Positions 29,895 to 39,845 of a stretch of 64,000 nucleotides of DNA are shown piece after piece. The notes beneath the pieces are model-generated. The model was given only the letters and a program-made list of their open reading frames with translations, did no database searches and had not been told where the DNA came from. The position numbers were made by a program, and so were the translations under genes. Location of the stretch: assembly GCF_003269035.1 (NCBI RefSeq), contig NZ_QLTK01000009.1, forward strand, positions 62,001 through 126,000, written 5' to 3'. Every line of letters begins with the position of its first letter. Within the stretch, counting starts at the first letter, position 1. This stretch comes from Paraburkholderia bryophila (GTDB taxonomy: Bacteria; Pseudomonadota; Gammaproteobacteria; Burkholderiales; Burkholderiaceae).

Positions 29895-31415
29895 TTAGTC
29901 TCCTGCTGCGGTTCCTTTCTGCAACTGTTCGAGGCGGCCTTTTAATGCCTCCACGCGCTGGAACTGCGAATTCCTCACGGGACCGGCATAGGAGACGCTT
30001 TGCACTTCGGCCGGCGGATACTTGACGTAGCTATCCACGACCTTCTTCAGGATGTCGTTGAAGATCGGCATCGTCCAGCTCTTCTCCGTCCAATTGGTCA
30101 TGAAGATGTCGTAGTGCTCGCCCGGGTCCGCCTGCAGGTCGTACAGGCGCGGGACCGTTGCCGCGTATTTGTCCGGGCCACGCCAGCCGGTGTGGTCTTC
30201 ATCCGCAAACGGCGGGTAATCGCCACGCAGGTTGAACACGGCCTTGAATTTGCCGACCCGGATCGCGCCAGGCGCGATTTCGTCTTCGGTCTGATAAAGC
30301 CAGTAGGTGCGCTTCGATTTACCTGTGCCCAGCAGAATCGGCGACATGTCGAAGCTGTCGAAGATGGTTGGCTTTCCATCCCGGTCGCTCTTCGGCAGCG
30401 TCGTGCCGCTCAGTTGCGCAAACGTGGCCATCAGGTCCAGGCCACCGACGACGTCCCACGACGTGCTACCCGGTTTGATGTGTCCCGGCCACCAGGCAAT
30501 CGCAGGAACGCGGCTGCCGGCTTCCATGTCGGTCCCCTTGGTGCCGCGGAACGGGGTGTACCCGGAGTCCGGATAAACGTCCTGCCACGCGCCGTTGTCG
30601 ACGGTGTAGAACACCAACGTATTGTCGCTAATGCCCGCCGCGCGAACGGCGTCGAGAATGCGGCCAACACGGGTGTCGAGCTCGACGACCGCATCGCCGT
30701 ATTTCGTCTTCACCTCCGACTTGCCGACAAACTCCGGCGCGGGCAGATTGGGCTGGTGATTCTTCGTGAAGTTGATGCTCATGAAGAACGGTTTGCCGTC
30801 TTGCGCGTGGGCCTTGATGTAGTCTTCCGACGATGTTTCGATTCCCTGATCGAGCAAAGGAATGTCGTCGCCGCCTATCTTGCGCACCTCCTGGTATTTT
30901 TCGCCGGCCTTGCCTTGAATCTCACCAAGCGGATTAACCTTCGGAACGGCCGCAGGCCAATCGGGGTTCCACTTTGGATCGGCGTAGGTATAGGCGTTCA
31001 GGTGGTAGAGATAGACGTTCTTCATCTCGTCGTAGCCGTGCGCGGTCGGCATTGCGTAGTCGGCCTCGCCAAGATGCCACTTGCCCGTAAAGAAGGTCGA
31101 ATAACCTGCTTTTTTCAATACGTCGGCGAGCGTCACTTCGCCTTTGGGAAGCCCGCCGCCCTGGCCGGGCGCCGCGACCGTCGTCATGCCGCTTCGATTC
31201 GGCAGCCGCCCGGTTTGCATGGCCGCGCGGCCGGGCGTGCAACTGGGTTGACCATAGAAGTCCCAGAACTGGATACCTTCGTGGGCCATTCTGTCGAGGT
31301 TGGGTGTCGGCGCGCCTCTGCCTTCGCCGCCTCCATAGACGCCGAGATCTCCCCAGCCCGTGTCGTCCGAGACGAGCAGGATTATGTTGGGCTTCTGGTT
31401 TGAAGTCTGCGCCAG
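29895..31415 (-). pseudogene. Arylsulfatase, 5'-truncated
   Basis: The minus-strand frame encodes a type I sulfatase: metal-binding Asp pair in NIILLVSDDTGWGD, active-site CTPGR (Cys-type, a formylglycine precursor) and a later TGKWHLGE. Homology begins at about 31410 with AQTSNQKPN, which looks like the end of a signal peptide. No ATG, GTG or TTG lies in frame between there and the upstream stop at 31539-31541. The first usable ATG is 31289 (464 codons), which would omit the Asp pair and any export signal. I therefore call it broken. Upstream it abuts a plus-strand outer-membrane gene that is cut at the same point. Confidence 0.75.
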
Positions 31416-32098
31416 GCTATTTCGACACGACGACGGCGGGGCAAGGGGGAAGCTATTCCGACACCCACGGCTGGGGCGTTGTCTACAGCGTTCGTGCTGC
31501 CTACTACGCCTCGAGCCGTTGGATAACCCAACTGCAACTCAATCGGGTACACGTTCAACGCGGACCCGACGCCACCAGCGTCATGTTCGGCGTGGGGTAT
31601 CAACTCGATGCACCGGCTACACCCGGTCCGCGCGATTGGGCGGCAAGCAGTACGAGCAAGGTCACGAACAATGAAGTCGCCGTGTATCTGGGCAAGACCA
31701 TTGTCAATTCAACGAGTTCGCCCTCTGCGTTAGGGGGCGCAATTGAATACCGTCGCGGTCTCGCAAAGTATCTCGACGTCACGGTGGGCTATCTGCACGA
31801 AGGCAGCAGCAGGCAGGCGCGCCGCGACGGCGTTACCACGCAGTTGTGGGCAACCCGCGCATTTTTTAACGACAAGGTCACGCTTGGCGTGGGCGCTGGT
31901 GCGTATTACGCCATCAATGAAAATGAAAATAGCGAATCGCCGGGGCCAGGCGCTGGAAAGTTCTCTGGTCTTGTCACGATCGCCGCGTCTTATCGCTTCA
32001 CCGATCACTGGGATACGCGACTCGAATGGAACCGCGTGGTAACCCGTTACGACCGCGATACCGACGTCATATTTGCGGGCGTTGGATATCGTTGGTAG
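31409..32098 (+). pseudogene. Outer-membrane beta-barrel protein, N-terminus missing
   Basis: About 229 codons of alternating beta-strand sequence (GVVYSVRAAYYAS, VTLGVGAGAYYAINEN) ending in the aromatic GVGYRW typical of outer-membrane barrels. The recognisable protein begins at about PGYFDTTTAGQGG (31412), and no signal peptide exists in any frame upstream; the frame runs back to a GTG at 31304 inside the antisense of the sulfatase. No family can be named. The sequence shows truncation at the same position as the sulfatase, pointing to one deletion that joined two divergent genes. Confidence 0.65.
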
Positions 32099-32175
32099 CG
32101 GCAAGAGGCTGGCACGGCGGGCCCAACTTCATGAGTAGCTCGAGCGCTTCTGCCATTCAAATTGTGAGGGACATC

Positions 32176-33150
32176 ATGAGTTACGGTATAGGCAAGTCCG
32201 TAGCAAACCCACGGGTCGCAAGACTGTCTGTCGGCTCTGTTCTTCTCGCGATGGCGATGGGAGCGTCGCAGAGTACATGGGCGACAGAAGGGGGTATCGG
32301 GCGTCCGATTACAGGGATGCAAATTGCGCCCTATGCGGGTATCGTGCCGCCAACCGACGACTGGATTGTCTCCGTCACCTCGATTTACTACGAGGGCTCG
32401 CTCGGTGCCAGCAAGACCATTCCGATTGCCGGAACGGTCACTGCCGGGCTCGATTATCACGTCTCGTACAACCTGATCAACGCCGTCAAGACTTGGGGCA
32501 TTACGGCAAGCGGATGGAACTTCGCGTCGTCGTTCGGCGTGCCGGTGCAATACACGGATGTTTCGTCCTTTCATGGCCGCTTGCCTGATGACCATGCGAC
32601 GCAATTCGCAGACCTGTTTTTCACGCCCGTGGTTGCCGGTTATCACCTGACCAAAACCGACCACATCGCGTTTAGCGTTCAGGTATACGCACCGACCGGC
32701 GCATACAACACCAGCAATCTCGCGAACGCGGGGCAGAACACATGGACATTTACGCCGACCGTCGCTTATACGAAGCTCTTCCCGAAGCAGGAGATCGAAT
32801 TGTCGGTGAACTACGGTGTCGAGTTTTATACGGCCAACGACGACACCCACTATCACAATGCGCCCGTCAGTGTTCTCGATCTGCTTGCGCTCAAGCGCTT
32901 TAAAGGTGGGTGGGGCGTGGGTCTGGTGGGTGGCTGGATCCAGCAACTCGGCAACGATACCGGTGGGCTCGCCAATATCACCGGCGGCACGAGCGGTCAT
33001 TCGCTCGGCATTGGTCCGATGGTGACGTGGGCAGGCAAGGTCAGCAAGACGCCGGTTTCTGCTTCGCTACGCTGGGTGAATGAGTTCGATGTGAGCAACC
33101 GCCCGAAGGGCAATGCGGTCGAACTCTCCGTCAGCGCCACGTTTCAATGA
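32176..33150 (+). CDS. Outer-membrane transporter-like protein (MetA-pathway of phenol degradation family)
   Basis: 324 residues from the ATG at 32176. A signal peptide ends near MGASQSTWA (about residue 34). The rest is beta-barrel-like with the family features: NAVKTWGITASGWNFASS near the N-terminus, VYAPTGAYNTSNLANAGQNTW in the centre and a C-terminal VELSVSATFQ. Homologues (Phenol_MetA_deg, SphA-like) are outer-membrane proteins found with aromatic catabolism genes, and their substrate is unclear. It is 77 bp after the truncated barrel gene and is intact. Confidence 0.85.
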   Translation: MSYGIGKSVANPRVARLSVGSVLLAMAMGASQSTWATEGGIGRPITGMQIAPYAGIVPPTDDWIVSVTSIYYEGSLGASKTIPIAGTVTAGLDYHVSYNLINAVKTWGITASGWNFASSFGVPVQYTDVSSFHGRLPDDHATQFADLFFTPVVAGYHLTKTDHIAFSVQVYAPTGAYNTSNLANAGQNTWTFTPTVAYTKLFPKQEIELSVNYGVEFYTANDDTHYHNAPVSVLDLLALKRFKGGWGVGLVGGWIQQLGNDTGGLANITGGTSGHSLGIGPMVTWAGKVSKTPVSASLRWVNEFDVSNRPKGNAVELSVSATFQ

Positions 33151-33212
33151 TCGCGGAGCGCCCATCCGTCGGGAAGCGCGCCGAGCCAGGGGCAGCCTAA
33201 CCCGGGATGTAA

Positions 33213-33425
33213 CCCGAGGCGGTCAATGCCCTGAACAAGCTGGGCGGTTATCCGCGCGGTCAGAAGAGATTTCGCATCAACGCAGACAGCATGACCGACA
33301 CGGAACTCCCGGCCGGCCAACGCGTCGGCTTCCTCGATCGAACCGGGATGCCGGTCCGGCGTCCTGACAGGATGCGCGTGGTCGTCGTCTTGCGCACCAC
33401 CATCACCTCTCCCTTCCCAGCCTGA
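33213..33425 (+). pseudogene. DUF2092 protein fragment within a 498-bp gene-poor stretch
   Basis: Between 33151 and 33648 no complete gene is visible. The plus frame from 33213 reads EAVNALNKLGGYPR, then NADSMTDTELPAGQRVGF, matching as I remember it the start of DUF2092 periplasmic proteins (EAL..MG.YLR, DT.TDE.L..GQ). It has no start codon (a stop precedes it at 33210-33212) and the frame ends at 33425 without the rest of the domain. Another open stretch to about 33551 carries no recognisable protein. I read it as debris of a deleted gene. Confidence 0.5.
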
Positions 33426-33648
33426 TCGACAGCGGCGCATTCCGCGCCTTTCCCGATGCATTTCGCGACGCATGGCGTCAACCGGTCGCAAACGGCTGGA
33501 GGCCAACCGCTGATAAGCCGACTATCCGTCTGTCGCACGAATTGATGTGAGGCGCAGGCAGAAAGGCAAGTCGCGAGAGAGAGAAATCCTCACCCCGCGA
33601 TCTTCACAAGCCATCAAGCTATTTTCAACTAATCAAGGAATCTTAACC

Positions 33649-34005
33649 ATGTCCAAGATGCTCGTAGGTATCGCTCTCGCCGTTGCCACCCTCGGCGCAC
33701 CGGTTCTCAGCTTTGCTCAATCGAATGCGCCGCTTACGCGTGCCGAAGTCCGTGCCGATCTGGTTCGTGTCGAACAGGCGGGCTACAGCCCGAACCGCGG
33801 CGAGGATCTCGACTACCCGGCCGACATTCAGGCTGCCGAAGCAAAGATCGCATCGCAAGACGATCAGCAATTGGCCATGCAGGCGGTCGGCGGTGTCGCA
33901 CAGAACGGCAGCACGGCGTCGGGATCGATGTCCCACACGTCGATGTCGATGCACTCGAATTGCGTCGGCCCGGTCAGCTTCTGCAACGTGTTCTTCGGTA
34001 GCTAG
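33649..34005 (+). CDS. DUF4148 family small secreted protein
   Basis: 118 residues from the ATG at 33649 (MSKMLVGIALAVATLGAPVL), with AAGGAA upstream. The signal peptide ends at SFAQ (about residue 24). The DUF4148 core LTRAEVRADLVRVEQAGYSP is exact for this Burkholderia-enriched family of unknown function. The C-terminal about 35 residues are Ser/Met/His-rich, with two Cys (NCVGPVSFCN) that could form a disulfide. Many paralogues are typical per genome. Confidence 0.88.
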   Translation: MSKMLVGIALAVATLGAPVLSFAQSNAPLTRAEVRADLVRVEQAGYSPNRGEDLDYPADIQAAEAKIASQDDQQLAMQAVGGVAQNGSTASGSMSHTSMSMHSNCVGPVSFCNVFFGS

Positions 34006-34176
34006 GTGGCGTGGTGCGCCGATCCTGCGCCCGCTGTCATGCGCAGGATCGCCAGCACGATGCACAGAAGAAGGTGGCTTGATAGACCAGCGCGTCGCAG
34101 GACTTTGCGTGGTGACGAATCAAGTCAGCTTTTTTTCAAATCCAATTCGTATCAACGTTTTTCAATGGAGTCTCCC

Positions 34177-34971
34177 GTGAAACTTTTGCCGTTCGCCGCT
34201 TCGGTTCTGTCTTTGTCCACCTGCCTGTTCGCCTCGTCGGCCGCCATGGCGCAAGATGCCAAACCGGCCGCCACGCCGATCAGAAACATCGTCCTCGTGC
34301 ATGGCGCGTGGGTGGATGGTGCGGGCTGGAAGCCGGTGTATGACATCCTCACCAAAGACGGCTATCACGTCACGATGGTGCAGGAGCCGCTGACCTCGCT
34401 CGACGACGACGTCGCCGCGACCCAACGCGTCATCGACCTGCAGGACGGTCCGACCATTCTCGTGGCGCACAGTTACGGCGGCTCGATCATCACCGAAGCC
34501 GGCGTCGATCCGAAGGTGACGGGCCTGGTGTACGTCGCGGCCCATGCGCCGGCGGTCGGCGAGGACGAATCGGACCTCGGCAAGCAATACCCGAGCTATA
34601 CGTCGAAGCAGCCCGGCGCCATCGAGAAGACGGACGACGGCTACACGTACCTGAATCCGGCCGATTTCCCGAAGGATTTCGCCGCCGACCTGCCGCTCAA
34701 GGACGCCCGGTTCGAAGCGCAATCGCAGATCCTGACGGCGGCCAAGGTCTTCTCGCAGCCGATGAGCGTCGCCGCCTGGACCACCAAACCGAGTTGGGGC
34801 ATCGTCGCGGCCGACGACAAGATCATCAACCCGGACCTCGAACGGTTCTACTATCAGCGTGCACATAGCCACACCACGGTGCTGGCCGGCGCGAGCCACT
34901 CCGTCTACGAATCGCGTCCGAAGGAAGTGGCCGCCGTGATCGAAGACGCAGCGAAGCACGCCCAGCAGTGA
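34177..34971 (+). CDS. Periplasmic alpha/beta hydrolase
   Basis: 264 residues from the GTG at 34177, preferred because GGAG lies 6 bases upstream; an ATG 4 codons earlier (34165) is in frame. The signal peptide ends at SSAAMAQ. The oxyanion-loop motif is VLVHGAWVDGAGW and the nucleophile elbow AHSYGG; a likely catalytic His is in AGASHSVYES near the end. The closest types are small esterase or hydroxynitrile-lyase-like alpha/beta hydrolases. The substrate is unknown. It follows DUF4148 by 171 bp, probably as an independent unit. Confidence 0.88.
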   Translation: MKLLPFAASVLSLSTCLFASSAAMAQDAKPAATPIRNIVLVHGAWVDGAGWKPVYDILTKDGYHVTMVQEPLTSLDDDVAATQRVIDLQDGPTILVAHSYGGSIITEAGVDPKVTGLVYVAAHAPAVGEDESDLGKQYPSYTSKQPGAIEKTDDGYTYLNPADFPKDFAADLPLKDARFEAQSQILTAAKVFSQPMSVAAWTTKPSWGIVAADDKIINPDLERFYYQRAHSHTTVLAGASHSVYESRPKEVAAVIEDAAKHAQQ

Positions 34972-35062
34972 TACGCCGAGCGGGCAGCGGGACGAGGCGA
35001 AGTCATATCGAAGGACGCCTCTGTCTCGCGGCTCGTGACCGGCAGCGATTTACGCGTCAGCC

Positions 35063-35521
35063 TCAAACCTCCACCGACACCCCTCGCTTCAAACACCGCA
35101 GCGCGAAAATGGACCGGCTGTTCTGAAACCCGGGCAACCGGTACAGCTTGCGCCGCAAAAACGCCTCATAGCCTTCGGTACCCGCCACGGCGACCTTGAT
35201 CAGATAGTCGTACTCTCCGGACACCAGAAACGCTTCGACCACTTCCGGCAGATCGACGAGCGCGTCGCCGAAACGCTCGAGCGTGCGCTCGTCGTGTTTG
35301 TCGAGCGTCACTTCGATGATCACGGTATCCGGTATACCGAGCGCCTTCTGATTCAGCAAGGCCGCATAGCCTTCGATCACGCCCGCTTCTTCGAGGGCGC
35401 GCACGCGGTTCCAGCATGGCGTGGCCGACAGACCGACGCGCTCCGCGAGTTTGGCGTTCGAAAGACGCCCGTCCTGGCGCAGTTCGCGCAGGATGCGCTG
35501 GTCGATGGCATCGAGTGGCAT
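35063..35521 (-). CDS. Lrp/AsnC family transcriptional regulator
   Basis: 152 residues from the ATG at 35521 (MPLDAIDQRILRELRQDGRL). An N-terminal winged helix (SNAKLAERVGLSATPCWNRV) precedes the C-terminal RAM ligand-binding domain. It is divergent from a Glu/Leu/Phe/Val-type dehydrogenase gene; such pairs (as with BkdR or PutR) usually mean that the regulator senses the amino acid and controls the enzyme. The frame is open 10 codons further upstream to 35551. Confidence 0.93.
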   Translation of the reverse strand: MPLDAIDQRILRELRQDGRLSNAKLAERVGLSATPCWNRVRALEEAGVIEGYAALLNQKALGIPDTVIIEVTLDKHDERTLERFGDALVDLPEVVEAFLVSGEYDYLIKVAVAGTEGYEAFLRRKLYRLPGFQNSRSIFALRCLKRGVSVEV

Positions 35522-35589
35522 GGAGATCCCGTGGTTGGCGCGTTGCAGCATGTTTCGCTAGACGAACCATCTGCAAAAAAAGCTAAAAA

Positions 35590-35608
35590 TAGGCAATCAT
35601 TTTGCCAC
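35590..35608. promoter_or_regulatory. Candidate Lrp-type operator
   Basis: AGGCAATCATTTTGCCA contains the inverted arms GGCAA (35592-35596) and TTGCC (35602-35606) around an AT-rich centre, in an A/T-rich stretch of the divergent intergenic region. The layout matches Lrp-family sites (imperfect 15-bp palindromes with an AT-rich middle). Confidence 0.4.
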
Positions 35609-35796
35609 GACTGCCAAATCGCCAGATAAACAAAACGAAACCCTCAATTTGTCCGCCTAAACTCTTGCGACCGAGGCGCTTCTCCCGCGCCGCGTGTTGA
35701 CTCCGTATGCGGCCGCGATCCGGCCGGCATATGGCATCGCGTGCAGCCATCGCTGCGCGCTCCATTCAAATTACCTGCCCACAAGGAAGGACCCAG

Positions 35797-36870
35797 ATGG
35801 ACCGACTGACGACCACTGCCGCCGGCACGCTTTTCGGCATTCACGGCGAACCCGCGCACGAACGCATCGTGCTCGCGACCGACGCCCCCACCGGCCTGCA
35901 AGCCGTGATCGCCGTGTACAGCACCGCGCGCGGCCCCGCGTTCGGCGGTTGCCGTTACTGGCAGTACGCGTCGGACCACGAGGCGTATAACGACGCGCTG
36001 CGTCTGTCGCAAGGCATGGCGTTCAAGAACGCGCTGGCCGATCTGCCGTTCGGCGGCGGCAAGGCGGTGATTCTGCGCAAACCCGAGGCCCTCGACCGCA
36101 CTGCGATGTTCAAGGCCTTCGGTCGTCTGGTGCAATCGCTCGACGGCATCTACCTGACCGCCGAAGACGTCGGCACCACGGCCGACGACATGCGCGCGGT
36201 CCAAAGCGAAACCCGCTACGTGAGCGGCATTCCGCGTTCGGGCGACGTGTACGGCGGCAACCCGTCGCCGCGCACCGCGTACGGCGTGTTCATCGGCCTG
36301 CAGGCAGCGGTCGATTCAGCGCTGGGCCGCAAATCGCTCGACGGCGTCTCGGTCGCGGTGCAAGGGCTCGGCTCGGTGGGCTGGGACCTGTGCGAGCGTC
36401 TGCATCAGGCGGGCGCGCAGTTGATCGTGTCGGACATCGACGCCGCCAGGACCGCGCGTGCCGCGCAGTCGTTCGGCGCGCGCGTGGTGGAGATCGCTGA
36501 GATCGCCGGCGTGGAAGCGGATGTGTTCGCACCGTGCGCGCTCGGCGGCTCGATCACCGCCGAGGTCGCCCAGCATTGCCGCTTCAAGGTGATCGCGGGC
36601 GGCGCGAACAATCAGTTGATGTCCCTTGCCGAAGGCGACGTGCTGCACCAGCGCGGCATTTTCTACGCGCCGGATTTTCTCGTGAACGCGGGCGGCATTA
36701 TTAGCTGCGTGCGCGAATATCTGGGCTCAGCGGAAGAGTCGTCGGTACTCGCCGAAGTCGCGCAGATCGGTCCGCGCGTGTTCGAACTCGCCGCTCGTGT
36801 CAGCGCGACGGGTGTTGCGCCGGCGCGCGCGGCCGTGGCCTGGGCACGTGAAAAGATGGTCGCCGCCTGA
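35797..36870 (+). CDS. Glu/Leu/Phe/Val dehydrogenase family protein
   Basis: 357 residues from the ATG at 35797, with AAGGAAGG upstream. NAD(P)-dependent amino-acid dehydrogenase: the catalytic Lys lies in LPFGGGKAVI, the cofactor-binding Gly motif is GLGSVGW, and the conserved CALGGSITAE and IAGGANNQL follow. The length and the N-terminal ARGPAFGGCRYW fit the leucine/valine/phenylalanine branch rather than hexameric glutamate dehydrogenases. It probably feeds branched-chain or aromatic amino acids into catabolism under the divergent Lrp-type regulator. Confidence 0.92.
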   Translation: MDRLTTTAAGTLFGIHGEPAHERIVLATDAPTGLQAVIAVYSTARGPAFGGCRYWQYASDHEAYNDALRLSQGMAFKNALADLPFGGGKAVILRKPEALDRTAMFKAFGRLVQSLDGIYLTAEDVGTTADDMRAVQSETRYVSGIPRSGDVYGGNPSPRTAYGVFIGLQAAVDSALGRKSLDGVSVAVQGLGSVGWDLCERLHQAGAQLIVSDIDAARTARAAQSFGARVVEIAEIAGVEADVFAPCALGGSITAEVAQHCRFKVIAGGANNQLMSLAEGDVLHQRGIFYAPDFLVNAGGIISCVREYLGSAEESSVLAEVAQIGPRVFELAARVSATGVAPARAAVAWAREKMVAA

Positions 36871-37020
36871 GGCGGCATCGAATTAAGCGCGAGCGTCAAA
36901 TGAAGTGAAGTAGCGCGGCCTTCGTTCAGCCAGCCGGCGAGAACGCAAGGCCGCCGGTCCGCCGTGCTCCGCGAGCGAAGTTTCATCCCGCAAACTCTCG
37001 GCCCGCAAACTCCCCGCCAT

Positions 37021-37821
37021 TCACTGACTCAGATGCCCCAGCGCATCTCGCATCGGCTGACTCGACACCACGATCGGCCCGGTGAACGGCGTATCCAGAT
37101 CCACGATCACATACACCGCCGACGCGATCGAGACTGCCCCAAGGCAGATCGTGACGAGCGCCAGTGCATTGCGCGGCGCGATCAGGCCGAAGCTCAGAAA
37201 GATCACGCCCAGCCAGAAGGTCAGCGTGGTGAAAAACGGTTGCGAAATCGAACTGTGCGCTTCCTCGATGATTTTCCAGCGCGCGTCGACGGTCCGTCGG
37301 TATTGGGACAAGGCATCTTCGAGCGCGCGCTGTTGTAGCGGATCGTGCGGGTGCAGTTGCCGCAATTCCCGTCCCACCGCGGTCAGCATGTCGCCGAGCC
37401 GCACGTTCTCCAGCTTTTGCGAGTTGTCCTGCGTGCCGACATCCTTCGGATAGTCGCCGCCGGGCGCCGGCTCGCCGGGCCAGGTCGACGCGATGGCCGC
37501 CGCCGTGTACTGGCGCAACAGATCCCGGGCCCGGGCGGTGTCGGCGCCGTATTCGCGCAGGGTCGTATCGAACTCGATCAGATCGGCCGCATAGGTGCGC
37601 AGATCGTTCGACGTGGTATCGAAGCTCGCCTTCGCGGAGGCCGTCATCAAGCCGAGTACCAGCGCGGCGAACGTCACCAGCATGCCGATCACCAGTTGAA
37701 TCAGCTGCACGGTTTCGTGCGCCTTATGTTCCTCGGGCAGCAGCGGGCGCACCCACACGCCAATGCCGGTCGTGCCGAGCAGTAAAAGAAAGACCAGCAA
37801 AGCCGAGCCTATTTCCGACAT
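37021..37821 (-). CDS. DUF4239 (bestrophin-like) membrane protein
   Basis: 266 residues: an N-terminal helix (ALLVFLLLLGTTGIGVWV), a second (QLVIGMLVTFAALVLGLMTASAKASFDT), a long soluble middle, and two C-terminal helices (about residues 195-245). The GLMTASAKASFD segment followed by a helical periplasmic or cytoplasmic domain is the DUF4239 pattern. The function is unknown; some annotation pipelines call it bestrophin-like. It is transcribed alone, away from the chemoreceptor gene. Confidence 0.8.
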   Translation of the reverse strand: MSEIGSALLVFLLLLGTTGIGVWVRPLLPEEHKAHETVQLIQLVIGMLVTFAALVLGLMTASAKASFDTTSNDLRTYAADLIEFDTTLREYGADTARARDLLRQYTAAAIASTWPGEPAPGGDYPKDVGTQDNSQKLENVRLGDMLTAVGRELRQLHPHDPLQQRALEDALSQYRRTVDARWKIIEEAHSSISQPFFTTLTFWLGVIFLSFGLIAPRNALALVTICLGAVSIASAVYVIVDLDTPFTGPIVVSSQPMRDALGHLSQ

Positions 37822-37967
37822 CGTGATGCTCCGAAGTCACGCGCCTCGTCACTGTCCGTCAACTCCGCTGCGGCGGCTAGCCGGGTAGTCCCGCAAACGC
37901 CTTGCGCGAATAGCGCTCCGCTGCCGCTCGTAGATTGAACCATCGCAAACGCTTGCGCTATTCACCA

Positions 37968-37994
37968 TAAAGTTTTTTGTAAACCGGCCGTTGT
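37968..37994 (+). promoter_or_regulatory. Candidate sigma-28 (FliA) promoter for the chemoreceptor gene
   Basis: TAAAGTTT (37968-37975), an 11-base spacer, then GCCGTTGT (37987-37994). The enterobacterial sigma-28 consensus is TAAAGTTT-N11-GCCGATAA, so the -35 is exact and the -10 matches in 5 of 8 bases. It lies about 130 bp before the chemoreceptor ATG. The rest of the 303-bp gap (37822-38124) shows nothing else. Confidence 0.55.
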
Positions 37995-38124
37995 CCCTTT
38001 GTGTGGCATTCGCTTAAATTTGAATAAATAGTTGCGGACCTGGCCGGACGGGCTTGGGCGCAGCACGCGTGGCCGAGGCGATTTACTGAACATTCGGTCA
38101 GGCAGCCCAATGGAGACTAGCCCG

Positions 38125-39774
38125 ATGCTGAAAAATCTGTCGATTCGTACCTGCCTTACCCTGATGATCCTGTTTTTCGGCGCGCTGCTGCTGGCAGGCG
38201 CCGCCGCCGGTCTGTTGTCGCTACGGTCGAGCAACGCGTCGCTGCAGCAGATGTACACCGTGGACACGCCCGCCGTCGCCGATCTCGAAGGCAGCGCCGG
38301 ACAACTGCTGCGTCTGCGGCTGGCGTTGGCGACTTACGCGTCGCTCAACGACCTCAACGACCAGGACGGCGCGAATGCCGTGCTCAAGCGTTTCGATCAG
38401 TACCAGAAAGCGTCCAACGACCGGCTTGCCCACTATGTGAGCCGCGCGAGCACGGATGCCGACGAACAGCGCCTGATCAAAGACATGATGGACAAGCGCG
38501 ACACCTTCCTGCACGACGGCGTCGAACCGGCGCTCGCCGCGCTCAAGTCGGGCGACAAAATCGCGTTCCAGCAACTGCAGGCGCACAAGCTGCCGTCGCT
38601 CTATAGCGCGTTCGAAAAGTCGATGCTCACGCTCGAACAACTGCAACTCGATCACGGCGCGCAGCGCTATCAGGACGCGCAGGACCTGTTCTATGCGATC
38701 TCGATCGCGGTGGCGATCGGCATGGTGTTGTCGCTGCTGGGTTCGCTGATTGGCCGCGCGGTGCTGGTGCGCGCGATCGTCAGTCCGGTCGACGCCACCA
38801 TCGCGCAGTTTCAGCGGATTGCCGACGGCGACCTGACGAGCCGCATCGACGTGCGCAGCAACAACGAAATGGGCCGCCTCGCGGCCGCGCTGCGCAAGAT
38901 GCAGGACTCGCTGATCGCCACGGTGAACACGGTGCGCCAGGGCACGGAATCGATCGACACCGGCGTGAGCGAGATTGCTTCGGGCAACACCGATCTGTCG
39001 CAACGCACCGAGGAGCAGGCGGCGTCGCTGGAAGAAACGGCGGCGAGCATCGAGCAACTGACTTCCACCGTCAAGCAGACGGCGGACAACGCGAAGCAGG
39101 CGAGTTCGCTCGCGCAGGGCGCGTCGAGCCTGGCCGCGCAAGGTGGCGATCTCACCGAGCAGGTGGTGGGCACGATGCACGGCATCGTCGACGACTCGCG
39201 GCGGATTGCCGACATTGTCGGCGTGATCGAAGGGATCGCGTTTCAGACCAATATTCTGGCGCTGAATGCGGCGGTCGAAGCGGCGCGCGCGGGTGAGCAG
39301 GGACGGGGTTTTGCGGTGGTGGCGAGCGAAGTGCGCTCGCTCGCGCAGCGTAGCGCGGCGGCGGCCAAGGAGATCAAAGGCTTGATCGATGCGTCGACGG
39401 CGCGCGTGCAGGCCGGCTCGCAACTGGTCGAGCGCTCGGGTTCGACGATGACCGACATCGTCAACGCGATTTCCCGCGTGAGTTCGATCATGAGCGAGAT
39501 CGCTTCCGCCGCGCTCGAACAGAGCACCGGCATCGATCAGGTCAATCTCGCGGTCGCGCAGATGGACGAGGTGACCCAGCAGAACGCCGCGTTGGTCGAG
39601 CAGGCTGCCGCGGCGGCGAGTTCGCTGGAAGATCAGGCGCGCAGATTGACGTCGGCGGTGGCCGTGTTTCAGACGGGCAGCGGCTCGACGTCGTCGCGGT
39701 CGGCTTCGGCTTCGGCCAGGCGGCGCGGCGGTTCAGCCGCTGCGTTGGGGATGGGTGAGGCCGCTGCTGCGTAA
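38125..39774 (+). CDS. Methyl-accepting chemotaxis protein
   Basis: 549 residues from the ATG at 38125 ([20 protein letters not shown]), 5 codons after another in-frame ATG at 38110. The order is: membrane helix, periplasmic four-helix bundle (about residues 32-190), second helix (about 195-215), HAMP (about 217-270), then the cytoplasmic methylation and signalling domain with the tip [20 protein letters not shown]. There is no NWETF pentapeptide at the C-terminus, so CheR docking by that route is not expected. The ligand is unknown. Confidence 0.95.
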   Translation: MLKNLSIRTCLTLMILFFGALLLAGAAAGLLSLRSSNASLQQMYTVDTPAVADLEGSAGQLLRLRLALATYASLNDLNDQDGANAVLKRFDQYQKASNDRLAHYVSRASTDADEQRLIKDMMDKRDTFLHDGVEPALAALKSGDKIAFQQLQAHKLPSLYSAFEKSMLTLEQLQLDHGAQRYQDAQDLFYAISIAVAIGMVLSLLGSLIGRAVLVRAIVSPVDATIAQFQRIADGDLTSRIDVRSNNEMGRLAAALRKMQDSLIATVNTVRQGTESIDTGVSEIASGNTDLSQRTEEQAASLEETAASIEQLTSTVKQTADNAKQASSLAQGASSLAAQGGDLTEQVVGTMHGIVDDSRRIADIVGVIEGIAFQTNILALNAAVEAARAGEQGRGFAVVASEVRSLAQRSAAAAKEIKGLIDASTARVQAGSQLVERSGSTMTDIVNAISRVSSIMSEIASAALEQSTGIDQVNLAVAQMDEVTQQNAALVEQAAAAASSLEDQARRLTSAVAVFQTGSGSTSSRSASASARRRGGSAAALGMGEAAAA

Positions 39775-39845
39775 GCCGCCGACAGGCGCTCGTTCGCAGC
39801 GGCTCGATGCGTGCTTGATGCCTGCCCGATGCGTGCTGATACCTG

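Noticed and set aside
39805..39842. Short direct repeats (GATGCGTGCT) after the chemoreceptor gene
   Set aside because: Only two copies of about 10 bases; too short and few to call a CRISPR or mobile-element feature.
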